Source: Oxalobacter formigenes (GTDB lineage: Bacteria > Pseudomonadota > Gammaproteobacteria > Burkholderiales > Burkholderiaceae_D). Taken from it: a stretch of 32,768 nucleotides of DNA. Positions 8,492-16,387 of this stretch are shown piece by piece. Where the stretch lies: contig JAHYZB010000067.1 in NCBI GenBank assembly GCA_019424645.1, positions 1,845 to 34,612 of the forward strand. The letters run 5' to 3'. The notes below the pieces were generated by a model. It saw only the letters and a list, made by a program, of their open reading frames with translations. It made no database searches and had not been told where the DNA came from. The stretch's first letter is position 1, and every line of letters starts with the position of its first letter. The position numbers and the translations under genes were made by a program.

Positions 8492-9619
8492 ATGCTTGAT
8501 TTTGAACTCATCAACACCTCGTCAAATGCCAGAAGAGGGCGTTTGAAACTGGCACACGGCATCGTTGAAACACCGATTTTCATGCCAGTCGGAACCTATG
8601 GTTCCGTCAAGGCCATGTCGCCGGAAAATCTGGACGATATCAGCGCGCAAATTATCCTCGGCAATACATTCCATCTATGGCTTCGTCCCGGACTCGACGT
8701 CATTAACCGGTTCGGCGGACTCCATGATTTCATCGGCTGGGACAAACCGATATTGACCGACTCAGGCGGATTTCAGGTCTTTTCGCTCGGAGCAATGCGC
8801 AAGATCAGCGAAGAGGGCGTCAAATTCGCATCGCCCATCAATGGCAGCAAGCTTTTTCTGTCGCCTGAAATATCCATGCAAATCCAGCATGTGCTGAATT
8901 CAGACATCGTCATGCAATTTGATGAATGCACGCCATATCTGATCAATGACAGACCGGCGACCAAAGACGAGGCCGCCCAGTCAATGCGCCTGTCTTTACG
9001 CTGGGGACAACGCTCTAAAGACGAATTCGACCGGAACGAAAATAAAAATGCCCTCTTCGGCATCGTGCAGGGCGGCATGTTCACCGATTTGCGGGACGAA
9101 TCTCTGGCGGGCCTCTCCCAAATGGGATTCAATGGTATTGCCATCGGCGGCCTTTCCGTGGGTGAACCCAAGGAAGAGATGAACCGTATCCTGTCTCATA
9201 TCGGTGGGCGTCTGCCTGCCCACATGCCCCATTATCTGATGGGAGTCGGCACGCCTGAAGATCTGGTCGCCGGTGTTGCCAGTGGCATCGACATGTTTGA
9301 CTGCGTCATGCCGACCCGAAATGCGCGTAATGGATGGCTTTTCACCCGTTTCGGCGATATTCGAATCCGCAACGCCCGATATAAAGACGATCAGAAACCA
9401 CTGGATGAAACCTGCCAGTGCTATGCCTGCCGCCATTTTTCACGTGCCTACATTCATCATTTGAACCGGGTAGGCGAAATACTTGGGGCGCAACTCAGTA
9501 CGATCCACAATCTGCACTATTACCTGCAGCTCATGAATGACATGCGTGAAGCCATTGAAAAAGACCGGTTCAACGAATTTACCGCACAGTTTCATGCGGA
9601 ACGACAAAGAGGCATATAA
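8492..9619 (+). CDS. tgt: Queuine tRNA-ribosyltransferase (bacterial tRNA-guanine transglycosylase)
   Basis: Exchanges guanine-34 of GUN-anticodon tRNAs for preQ1, the step before QueA. At 375 residues it is full length. Motifs: 'TDSGGFQVFSLG' with the first active-site Asp, 'GIVQGGMF', 'GGLSVGEPKEEM', the nucleophile region 'FDCVMPTRNARNG', and the zinc ligands 'CQCYAC' with the later His in 'STIHNLHYYL'. I set the start at the ATG at 8492, giving 'MLDFELINTSSNARRGRL', as in homologues; a TTG at 8471 would add seven residues. Downstream yajC-secD-secF is the usual bacterial arrangement. Confidence 0.96.
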   Translation: MLDFELINTSSNARRGRLKLAHGIVETPIFMPVGTYGSVKAMSPENLDDISAQIILGNTFHLWLRPGLDVINRFGGLHDFIGWDKPILTDSGGFQVFSLGAMRKISEEGVKFASPINGSKLFLSPEISMQIQHVLNSDIVMQFDECTPYLINDRPATKDEAAQSMRLSLRWGQRSKDEFDRNENKNALFGIVQGGMFTDLRDESLAGLSQMGFNGIAIGGLSVGEPKEEMNRILSHIGGRLPAHMPHYLMGVGTPEDLVAGVASGIDMFDCVMPTRNARNGWLFTRFGDIRIRNARYKDDQKPLDETCQCYACRHFSRAYIHHLNRVGEILGAQLSTIHNLHYYLQLMNDMREAIEKDRFNEFTAQFHAERQRGI

Positions 9620-9637
9620 GCGATCTCTTTAATATTG

Positions 9638-9660
9638 ACGGGTTGTCATTGCCCCGTTTT
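9638..9660 (+). terminator. Weak terminator-like hairpin after tgt
   Basis: A five-base-pair stem ACGGG/CCCGT with a ten-base loop is followed by only four Ts. It could attenuate read-through from queA-tgt into yajC; the rest of the 187-base gap before yajC holds no other feature I can support. Confidence 0.3.
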
Positions 9661-9806
9661 ATTGAAATGACATCATTTCGCTTTCAATATTCAATGGATT
9701 CGGCTCAAAAAAACGCTATATTTTTCTGCAAACCGCATAAATGCATGAAAACACAGCGCATAGTGCTAAAATCCTGTGTTAAACAAAAATCCAAACTGGA
9801 GATGTT

Positions 9807-10133
9807 ATGTTCATTACCAACGCATATGCCCAAACCGCCGCATCCGGTTTCAGCTTCGACAGTATGGGAAGTTTCCTTCCTCTCGTACTTATGTTTGCCG
9901 TCCTGTACTTCCTGATGATCCGCCCCCAGCAGAAAAAACAGAAAGAACAGCGCGAAATGATCAGTGCCCTGACAGTTGGCGACGAAGTGCTGACTTCCGG
10001 CGGAATTGTCGGAAAAGTCACGAAGGTTTCTGAAAACTTCCTGACCTTGCAGATTGCTGAAGGCACGGAAATCATCATTCAGAGAGCATCCATTGTTTCA
10101 ATGCTTCCGAACGGTACCATCGAAACGCTGTAA
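9807..10133 (+). CDS. yajC: Sec translocon accessory subunit YajC
   Basis: Small single-span inner-membrane protein of the SecDF-YajC complex, which associates with SecYEG and assists secretion. At 108 residues it has one helix, 'FLPLVLMFAVLYFLMI', immediately followed by the hallmark 'RPQQKKQKEQREMISAL', then the cytosolic domain 'GDEVLTSGGIVGKVTKV'. The start has a CTGGAG ribosome-binding site. It is 68 bases ahead of secD. Confidence 0.96.
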   Translation: MFITNAYAQTAASGFSFDSMGSFLPLVLMFAVLYFLMIRPQQKKQKEQREMISALTVGDEVLTSGGIVGKVTKVSENFLTLQIAEGTEIIIQRASIVSMLPNGTIETL

Positions 10134-10201
10134 CAGCCCCAGAAAATTGTGACTGGATTGCCAGTTCAGAATGAACCGGCATTTTCAACCCCTGAATCAT
10201 T

Positions 10202-12073
10202 ATGAATCGTTACCCACTCTGGAAATACCTCATCATTGCCGCAGCAATTGTGTTCGGCATCATTTACACACTTCCGAACTTCTTCGGTGAATCACCTGCC
10301 GTCCAGATCAGCAGTGTCCGATCGACCGTCAAAATCGATCCCCCCATGATGGGGCAAGTCGAAAGCATATTGAAAGACAACAATATCGAGACCGACGGCA
10401 TCTTCTTTGACAACAGCGGTATGCATTCGACCATCAAGGTCCGTTTCACCAATACCGAAGTCCAGTTCAGGGCGAAAGAGGTGCTTGAAAGCAAACTGAA
10501 TACCGACCCGGCTGACCCGACATACAGCATCGCTTTCAACCTCTTGCCCAACACCCCGCAATGGCTCCAGAGCATGCATGCGTTGCCGATGTATCTCGGT
10601 CTCGACCTTCGTGGCGGCGTCCATTTCCTCATGCAGGTTGACGTTAATGCCGCATTGAACTCAAGAATTGCCGGGATGCAGACTTCAGCACGCAATCTCT
10701 TGCGTGAAAAGAACATCCGTTATTCCGGCCTGACCCGCGTCCGCGATACAGTTGAGATGCAGTTTACCGACGCGCAGACACGTCAGCAGGCCGAAAAAAT
10801 CTTCAAAGGCCAAATGTCTGACGTCACACTGCGCGAAGATGGCGGCAACAAACTGATCCTTTCCCTAAGCCCTGAGGCCATTAAACAGGTCAAGGAAAAC
10901 AGCGTCAAACAGAATATCGCCACCCTGTCCAAACGGGTCAACGAACTCGGTGTTAACGAACCGGTCATCCAGCAACAGGGCGCAGACCGTATCGTTGTCC
11001 AGTTGCCGGGGGTTCAGGACGTTTCACGCGCCAAAGACATTATTGGCCGTACCGCCACACTTGAAGTCCGCATGGTGGATGAATCGGTTACACGTGGCAC
11101 CGAAGAATCTGTCGCCGTACCATTGGGTTCCGAACTTTTCCGTCTCGGCAAGGGTGCACCGGTCGTCCTGTATAAAGACCCGGTCATTACCGGCGATTAC
11201 ATTTCCAATGCGTCAGCCAGCTTCGACCAGTATCAGCAACCAGCCGTCAGTATCGACCTGAACGGCGATGGCGGTCGCAAGATGCGTCAGGCAACCCGCG
11301 GCAAAATCGGCAAGCTGATGGCTATCGTCCTGTTTGAAAAAGGCAAGGGCGAAGTCCTGACTGTCGCTTCCATCCGTGACGAACTGGGTTCCAAATTCCA
11401 GATCACGGGTATGAATACGCCAGAGGCTGCAACCGATCTGGCCCTGCTCTTGCGTGCCGGTTCACTGGCAGCCCCGATGCAGATCATCGAGGAACGGACG
11501 ATCGGGCCTCAACTTGGCGCAGAAAACATCACGAAGGGATTCCTGTCCACTTTGTACGGATTTGCAGTCGTTTCCATCTTCATGATCCTCTACTACATGG
11601 TTTTCGGTCTCTTCAGCGTCATTGCCCTGTCGGTCAACCTTCTGTTGCTGATCGCCATTCTGTCTCTCATGCAGATTACGCTGACACTACCGGGTATTGC
11701 CGCTATTGCGCTGGCGCTTGGTATGGCGATCGATTCGAACGTGCTGATTAACGAACGTGTCCGCGAAGAGCTCCGCATGGATCATTCCCCGCAAACGGCT
11801 ATTTCAAACGGGTTCGCACATGCATGGGCAACCATTCTCGATTCGAACGTTACGACTTTGATCGCCGGTCTGGCGCTGTTGATATTCGGTTCCGGGCCGA
11901 TTCGCGGTTTCGCGGTCGTCCACGTCATCGGTATTCTGACGTCGCTTTTCTCTGCCGTTTTTGTTTCCAGAGGTATTGCCAATCTCTGGTATGGACGAAG
12001 AAAGAAACTCACGTCACTTTCGATCGGGCAGGTATGGAGAGGCCATACCCCGGCGGATTACACAAAAAATTAA
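10202..12073 (+). CDS. secD: Protein translocase subunit SecD
   Basis: Inner-membrane RND-type protein that with SecF uses the proton gradient to pull secreted proteins through the Sec channel. At 623 residues it has the usual architecture: a first helix at about residues 8-25, then 'MYLGLDLRGGVHFLMQVD' at the start of the large periplasmic P1 region. Next come P1 head and base segments, including 'KRVNELGVNEPVIQQQG' and 'IVVQLPGVQD', and the C-terminal membrane bundle with 'GFLSTLYGFAVVSIFMI' and 'LALGMAIDSNVLINERVREE', which holds the conserved Asp of transmembrane segment 4. Followed by secF after 30 bases. Confidence 0.97.
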   Translation: MNRYPLWKYLIIAAAIVFGIIYTLPNFFGESPAVQISSVRSTVKIDPPMMGQVESILKDNNIETDGIFFDNSGMHSTIKVRFTNTEVQFRAKEVLESKLNTDPADPTYSIAFNLLPNTPQWLQSMHALPMYLGLDLRGGVHFLMQVDVNAALNSRIAGMQTSARNLLREKNIRYSGLTRVRDTVEMQFTDAQTRQQAEKIFKGQMSDVTLREDGGNKLILSLSPEAIKQVKENSVKQNIATLSKRVNELGVNEPVIQQQGADRIVVQLPGVQDVSRAKDIIGRTATLEVRMVDESVTRGTEESVAVPLGSELFRLGKGAPVVLYKDPVITGDYISNASASFDQYQQPAVSIDLNGDGGRKMRQATRGKIGKLMAIVLFEKGKGEVLTVASIRDELGSKFQITGMNTPEAATDLALLLRAGSLAAPMQIIEERTIGPQLGAENITKGFLSTLYGFAVVSIFMILYYMVFGLFSVIALSVNLLLLIAILSLMQITLTLPGIAAIALALGMAIDSNVLINERVREELRMDHSPQTAISNGFAHAWATILDSNVTTLIAGLALLIFGSGPIRGFAVVHVIGILTSLFSAVFVSRGIANLWYGRRKKLTSLSIGQVWRGHTPADYTKN

Positions 12074-12103
12074 TTTACATACGGATAATTAACAGGATCG
12101 ATT

Positions 12104-13045
12104 ATGGAATTCTTTAGAATCAAAAAAGATATTCCCTTCATGCGCCATGCGCTGATATTCAATATCATTTCATTCATCACATTCCTTGCCGCAGTCTTTT
12201 TCCTCTGGCACAAGGGATTGCATCTGTCCGTCGAGTTTACCGGCGGAACGGTCATGGAAGTCAATTACCAGAAAGCCGCCGATCTGGAAGGCATTCGCGG
12301 CACTATCAAAGAACTTGGTTTCGGTGACGATTTTCAGGTCCAGAATTTCGGCCGCGCACAGGACGTCATGATCAACCTGCCCCTGCAGAAAGATGTGACT
12401 TCCGCCGAACAAAGCGCCAAGGTTATGGCCGCGCTGACCCAGCAGAATCCTGATGTCCATCTGCAACGGGTTGAATTTGTCGGACCACAGGTCGGGGATG
12501 AACTGACGCATAACGGATTGATGGCCCTGGGAATGGTGGTCATCGGTATCATCATTTATCTGGCATTCCGGTTCGAATGGAAATACGCCATATCGGCGAT
12601 TATCGCGAACCTACACGATATCGTGATCATTCTCGGGTTCTTCGCTTTCTTCCAGTGGGAATTTTCGCTCTCTGTACTGGCAGCCGTGCTGGCAATTCTG
12701 GGGTATTCGGTGAATGAATCCGTCATTATTTTCGACCGTATTCGAGAGAATTTCCGCAAGATGAGAAAAGCGACTGTCAAGGAAATCGTGAATCACGCCA
12801 TTACGAGCACGATTTCCAGAACGGTTATCACCCACGGCTGTACCCAGATCATGGTTTTATCGATGCTGCTTTTCGGCGGTCCAACCTTGCACAACTTTGC
12901 GATCGCGCTGACAATTGGTATCTGTTTCGGTATTTATTCTTCCGTTTTCGTTGCTGCCGCCATTGCTATCTGGCTGGGTATCAAACGTGAGGATCTGGTC
13001 AAACCGATCAAGGAAAAGGGCAATGCCGACGGTGCTGTTGTCTGA
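12104..13045 (+). CDS. secF: Protein translocase subunit SecF
   Basis: Partner of SecD in proton-driven protein export. At 313 residues it has six expected membrane helices: helix 1 at about 20-37, the periplasmic segment beginning 'SVEFTGGTVMEV', then five helices. The conserved 'ILGYSVNESVIIFDRIREN' (equivalent to the SecD 'DSNVLINER' loop) and 'TISRTVITHGCTQIMVL' are present. There is no clear terminator before icd, 57 bases downstream, although icd has its own upstream ribosome-binding sequence GGAGC. Confidence 0.97.
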   Translation: MEFFRIKKDIPFMRHALIFNIISFITFLAAVFFLWHKGLHLSVEFTGGTVMEVNYQKAADLEGIRGTIKELGFGDDFQVQNFGRAQDVMINLPLQKDVTSAEQSAKVMAALTQQNPDVHLQRVEFVGPQVGDELTHNGLMALGMVVIGIIIYLAFRFEWKYAISAIIANLHDIVIILGFFAFFQWEFSLSVLAAVLAILGYSVNESVIIFDRIRENFRKMRKATVKEIVNHAITSTISRTVITHGCTQIMVLSMLLFGGPTLHNFAIALTIGICFGIYSSVFVAAAIAIWLGIKREDLVKPIKEKGNADGAVV

Positions 13046-13102
13046 TCCGTGTTTATGAATGGTTTTGCTTTATTGATTTAAAAGATTATTCCGGAGCTTC
13101 TG

Positions 13103-14356
13103 ATGTATCAACATATTAAAGTACCCCAGTCCGGTGACAAAATCACGGTCAATCCTGATTTTTCACTGAACGTACCCGACCATCCAGTTATTCCGTTCAT
13201 CGAAGGCGATGGCATCGGTATCGATGTGACACCTGTCATGCGCAAAGTCATCGACGCTGCCATTGAAAAAGCATATGGCGGCAAGCGCAAGATCGAATGG
13301 ATGGAAGTATATGCGGGCGAAAAATCCCTGAAAGTTTATGGCGAAAACGTCTGGCTTCCTGACGAGACCCTCGAAGCGATGAAAGATTTCGTTATCTCTA
13401 TCAAGGGACCATTGACGACTCCGATCGGTGGCGGCATCCGTTCGCTGAACGTCGCCATGAGACAGCGCCTGGATCTTTATGTCTGCCTGCGTCCTGTCCG
13501 TTATTTCCAGGGTGTCCCTTCACCGCTGCGTGAACCGGAAAAAACCGACATGGTCATCTTCCGCGAAAATACTGAAGACATTTACGCCGGTATCGAATGG
13601 GCCGAAGGTTCTCCTGAAGCCAAAAAAGTCATCGATTTCCTCACAAAAGAAATGGGCGTCAGCCAGATCCGTTTCCCGCAGACCTCCGGTATCGGCATCA
13701 AGCCGGTTTCCCGCGAAGGTACCGAACGTCTGGTCCGCAAGGCTATTCAGTACGCGATCGACAATGACCGCCCATCCGTCACCCTTGTTCACAAGGGCAA
13801 TATCATGAAATTTACTGAAGGCAGCTTCCGTGACTGGGGTTACGCCCTGGCAAAACGTGAGTTCGGAGCTGAAGTCATCGGCAAAGGTCCATGGTGCAAA
13901 TTCAAAAATCCGAAAACCGGAAAGGAAATCGTCGTCAAGGACGTGTTGGCTGACGCCTTCCTGCAGGAAATCCTGCTGCGTCCTGCCGAATTCAGCGTTC
14001 TGGCGACACTGAATCTGAACGGCGATTATGTTTCCGACGCATTGGCTGCACAGGTTGGCGGTATCGGCATCGCACCGGGCGCCAATATTTCCGATTCCAT
14101 CGCCATTTTTGAAGCGACTCACGGTACTGCACCAACAATGGCCGGGCAGAACAACGTGAACCCGGGCTCACTGATTCTTTCAGCTGAAATGATGTTGCGT
14201 CATATCGGCTGGACAGAGGCAGCCGATATGGTCATTAATTCGATGCAAAAAGCCATTTCCTCAAAACAGGTCACCATTGATTTCGCCCGCCTGATGAACG
14301 ATGCGAAACAGGTATCGACTTCAGAATTCGGCGATATCATGATTTCCTTCATGTAA
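13103..14356 (+). CDS. icd: Isocitrate dehydrogenase, E. coli Icd type, with altered cofactor-site residues
   Basis: Oxidatively decarboxylates isocitrate to 2-oxoglutarate, supplying glutamate carbon. At 417 residues it is the homodimeric type I form. Substrate residues are intact: Ser114 and Arg residues in 'GGGIRSLNVAMRQRLDL', 'RENTEDIYAGIEW', 'HKGNIMKFTEG' and 'LNLNGDYVSDALAAQVGG'. The cofactor loop reads 'ATHGTAPTMAGQNNVNPG'. In E. coli Icd the two residues after the Pro are Lys344 and Tyr345, which bind the NADP 2'-phosphate; here they are Thr345 and Met346. The later Tyr391 is Ile392, while Arg395 and Arg292 equivalents are kept (Arg396, Arg293). NADP preference is therefore doubtful. 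A strong terminator follows. Confidence 0.95.
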   Translation: MYQHIKVPQSGDKITVNPDFSLNVPDHPVIPFIEGDGIGIDVTPVMRKVIDAAIEKAYGGKRKIEWMEVYAGEKSLKVYGENVWLPDETLEAMKDFVISIKGPLTTPIGGGIRSLNVAMRQRLDLYVCLRPVRYFQGVPSPLREPEKTDMVIFRENTEDIYAGIEWAEGSPEAKKVIDFLTKEMGVSQIRFPQTSGIGIKPVSREGTERLVRKAIQYAIDNDRPSVTLVHKGNIMKFTEGSFRDWGYALAKREFGAEVIGKGPWCKFKNPKTGKEIVVKDVLADAFLQEILLRPAEFSVLATLNLNGDYVSDALAAQVGGIGIAPGANISDSIAIFEATHGTAPTMAGQNNVNPGSLILSAEMMLRHIGWTEAADMVINSMQKAISSKQVTIDFARLMNDAKQVSTSEFGDIMISFM

Positions 14357-14368
14357 TGGAATCCACAG

Positions 14369-14398
14369 GCCGGAAGCTTAAATCTTCCGGCTTTTTTT
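14369..14398 (+). terminator. Rho-independent terminator after icd
   Basis: A perfect eight-base-pair GC-rich stem (GCCGGAAG/CTTCCGGC) with a seven-base loop is followed by seven Ts, 13 bases after the icd stop. Confidence 0.92.
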
Positions 14399-14643
14399 AT
14401 TTCTGTTGCTCTTTTGCGATGCCACCACTGACGGGCATCTTGGCACCCAGTCGTAAAAGTAAAAAACTGGTTCATTGTTTATACCAATTTTGAAGCAGTT
14501 CGGTTATGATGGTTTTTCTAAGCCATTGGTTAATTTATGACAATAGTCCGGCAAATCACCGGGCGAAGTTGTTCCTTTTTTAAGGAATACCATTTTCAGG
14601 ATGCTGCAAAAAAGCTTCCTGCAATGTTTATTAAGGAGAGAAG
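14399..14643 (+). promoter_or_regulatory. Non-coding leader region upstream of the FAH-family gene
   Basis: The stretch has no convincing ORF. It holds a small inverted repeat (GATGCC/GGCATC, 14419-14440), a TATGAT that could be a -10 (about 14504) without a clear -35, a TTCCTT/AAGGAA hairpin at about 14571-14586, and a strong AAGGAGAG ribosome-binding site just before the next ATG. A promoter must lie here because the icd terminator precedes it; its exact place is uncertain. Confidence 0.4.
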
Positions 14644-15417
14644 ATGAAAACTTGGGTACGTTTCAAACAAGGCGATGCAGTCAAATTCGGTACACTGGAA
14701 GGAGATACCATCAGTGTCTACAGTGGTGACATGTTTGACAATCCAAAAGCAACTGGCGAAACTGTCAAGCGTGCAGACGTCAAACTGATGACGCCTTGTT
14801 CACCCAGCAAGATGGTCCTGTTGTGGAATAACTTTTACGCTCTTTCAAACAAACTGGGCGTTGCTATTCCGGAAGAACCTCTTTATCTCCTGAAACCAAG
14901 CACGTCCTATATTGCTGACGGCGAAATCGTCAAGAAACCGAATTCTTACGACGGCAAAGTCGTTTACGAAGGTGAACTCGGAATCGTCATCGGCAAACGC
15001 TGCAAGGAAGTTTCCGAAGCAGATGCCAAAGACTACATCTTTGGCTATACCTGTTCAAATGACGTTACTGCCGGCCAACTGATCCAGAAAGATCCGACCT
15101 TCGCACAGTGGACCCGTGCAAAAGGCTTCGATACCTTCGGTTCTTTCGGCCCTGGCATCGTTTCCGGAATCGACGATCCGGACAAACTGGTTATCAAGAC
15201 CATCCTGAACGATCAGGAACGCCAGAACTATCCGGTTGCAGACATGATTTTCCGTCCATTCAAACTGGTCAGCATGATCTCCCATGACATGACTCTTGAA
15301 CCGGGCGATATCATCTCCTGCGGTACTTCCGTCGGCGTCGGTTCCATGAAACCGGGCAGCACAGTTGAAGTTGTTATCGACGGCGTCGGACACCTCGTCA
15401 ACAAATACGAAGCCTGA
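14644..15417 (+). CDS. Fumarylacetoacetate hydrolase (FAH) family protein
   Basis: Member of the FAH superfamily: metal-dependent C-C hydrolases, decarboxylases, isomerases or oxaloacetate tautomerase/decarboxylase acting on small keto acids. At 257 residues it has the single-domain bacterial form. Metal ligands are seen as Glu109 and Glu111 in 'VVYEGELGIVIGKR' and Asp140 in 'YTCSNDVTAGQLIQKD'. The family end 'GDIISCGTSVGVGSMKPGSTVEVVIDGVG' (residues 222-250; shown in part of its length) differs slightly from the usual 'TPxGVG'. It is a single-gene unit between two strong terminators with a very strong ribosome-binding site, which suggests substantial expression. The exact substrate cannot be read from sequence; activity on an oxaloacetate-like keto acid is a guess. 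Confidence 0.85.
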   Translation: MKTWVRFKQGDAVKFGTLEGDTISVYSGDMFDNPKATGETVKRADVKLMTPCSPSKMVLLWNNFYALSNKLGVAIPEEPLYLLKPSTSYIADGEIVKKPNSYDGKVVYEGELGIVIGKRCKEVSEADAKDYIFGYTCSNDVTAGQLIQKDPTFAQWTRAKGFDTFGSFGPGIVSGIDDPDKLVIKTILNDQERQNYPVADMIFRPFKLVSMISHDMTLEPGDIISCGTSVGVGSMKPGSTVEVVIDGVGHLVNKYEA

Positions 15418-15435
15418 TTCACTTCAGCTCAAATG

Positions 15436-15475
15436 AACGGCAAACAGTAACAAACTGTTTGCCGTTTTTTGTTTT
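15436..15475 (+). terminator. Rho-independent terminator after the FAH-family gene
   Basis: A perfect 13-base-pair stem (AACGGCAAACAGT and its complement) with a five-base loop runs straight into TTTTTTGTTTTT. It is one of the strongest terminators in the window. Confidence 0.95.
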
Positions 15476-15660
15476 TCCATTTTCCGCCCACGTTCTTCTT
15501 CCTTCTTGCCTTTATCTTTTCTTATCTTTCATTAATTTGAGCGAAATCAGTGGAAACAAACTGTTACACATTCATTTGCTCAAAACCTTACGTATAAAAG
15601 CATGGGACCGTATACTTCTTTACGTGCACACCTCGTTTAATACATCCGAAAGGAAAAAGA

Positions 15661-16215
15661 ATGAAAATTTTGAACAAATGCCTGATTGCCGGAATCGCCG
15701 CAATGGGATTAAGTGGAGCTATCCTCGGAACGGCTGCCATTGCAGCTCCTGCGGATAGCGGCTACGATGGTTGCCCGATGAATATGGGTGGTCCCGGCCC
15801 TGGTAACTGCTACGTTGATCAGGATAACCGTGGCTACCATATGGAACGCTGGCATCATTACAGACAGCAACGCCAGAGTGCCTTGCACGATCAGCTGAAA
15901 TTGAATGCCGATCAGGAAAAAGCATGGAAGAACTATCTGGCCGTCGTCGACGCCAACTACAATTCATGGAAACCCATCTCACGTGCGGACATTGAAAAAA
16001 TGACGGCCCCTCAACGCATGCAAACCATGCTGGACCGCATGAAAGAACGCGAAGGCAAAATGGCCAACCAGCTCTCTGCTCTTAAAACGTTCTATAACAA
16101 ACTGACCCCTGAACAACAGAAAACTTTCGACAACGAATCCCTGTTCAATCGTGGTTACCACCGGGGGGGTGGCTATGGCGGCTATGGCCACAGAGGCGGT
16201 CCCGGCCCGAGATAA
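15661..16215 (+). CDS. Spy/CpxP-family periplasmic protein with LTxxQ motifs and Gly/His-rich tail
   Basis: Secreted protein of 184 residues. The signal peptide 'CLIAGIAAMGLSGAILGTAAIAA' ends near residue 29. The mature part is helical, with two LTxxQ-type motifs: 'LKLNADQEKAWKNY' and 'LTPEQQKTF', the hallmark of the Spy/CpxP/ZraP group of ATP-independent periplasmic chaperones and stress sensors. Unlike Spy it has two cysteines soon after the signal peptide (YDGCPMNM and GNCYVDQ), amid Met and Gly residues, and a tail rich in Gly, His, Tyr and Arg. Metal binding is therefore possible. A GAAAGGAAAAAG ribosome-binding site precedes the ATG, and its own terminator follows. No two-component regulator is adjacent. 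Confidence 0.82.
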   Translation: MKILNKCLIAGIAAMGLSGAILGTAAIAAPADSGYDGCPMNMGGPGPGNCYVDQDNRGYHMERWHHYRQQRQSALHDQLKLNADQEKAWKNYLAVVDANYNSWKPISRADIEKMTAPQRMQTMLDRMKEREGKMANQLSALKTFYNKLTPEQQKTFDNESLFNRGYHRGGGYGGYGHRGGPGPR

Positions 16216-16244
16216 ACAACCATATTCATTACTCTCCTTCCTGT

Positions 16245-16275
16245 AACGCCTGGCTGACCGGTCAGGCGTTTTTTT
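16245..16275 (+). terminator. Rho-independent terminator after the Spy-like gene
   Basis: An eight-base-pair stem (AACGCCTG/CAGGCGTT) with a ten-base loop is followed by a run of seven Ts (two of them in the stem), about 30 bases after the stop. Confidence 0.9.
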
Positions 16276-16387
16276 ATGGAATAAGGTCCGCAAATCCCCT
16301 TTAATTTTGCCGAAACAGTATAATTTCTATTTTCGGCAGAATAAGACCGAAACCGTCCTTTACTGATTACAGATTTTTGCCATTTCC

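Noticed and set aside
13520..14122. Minus-strand ORF of 200 codons inside icd
   Set aside because: It is antisense to highly conserved icd codons; the openness comes from codon bias.
14419..14440. Small inverted repeat GATGCC/GGCATC downstream of the icd terminator
   Set aside because: A six-base stem with a ten-base loop and no T-run is expected by chance; kept only as part of the leader description.
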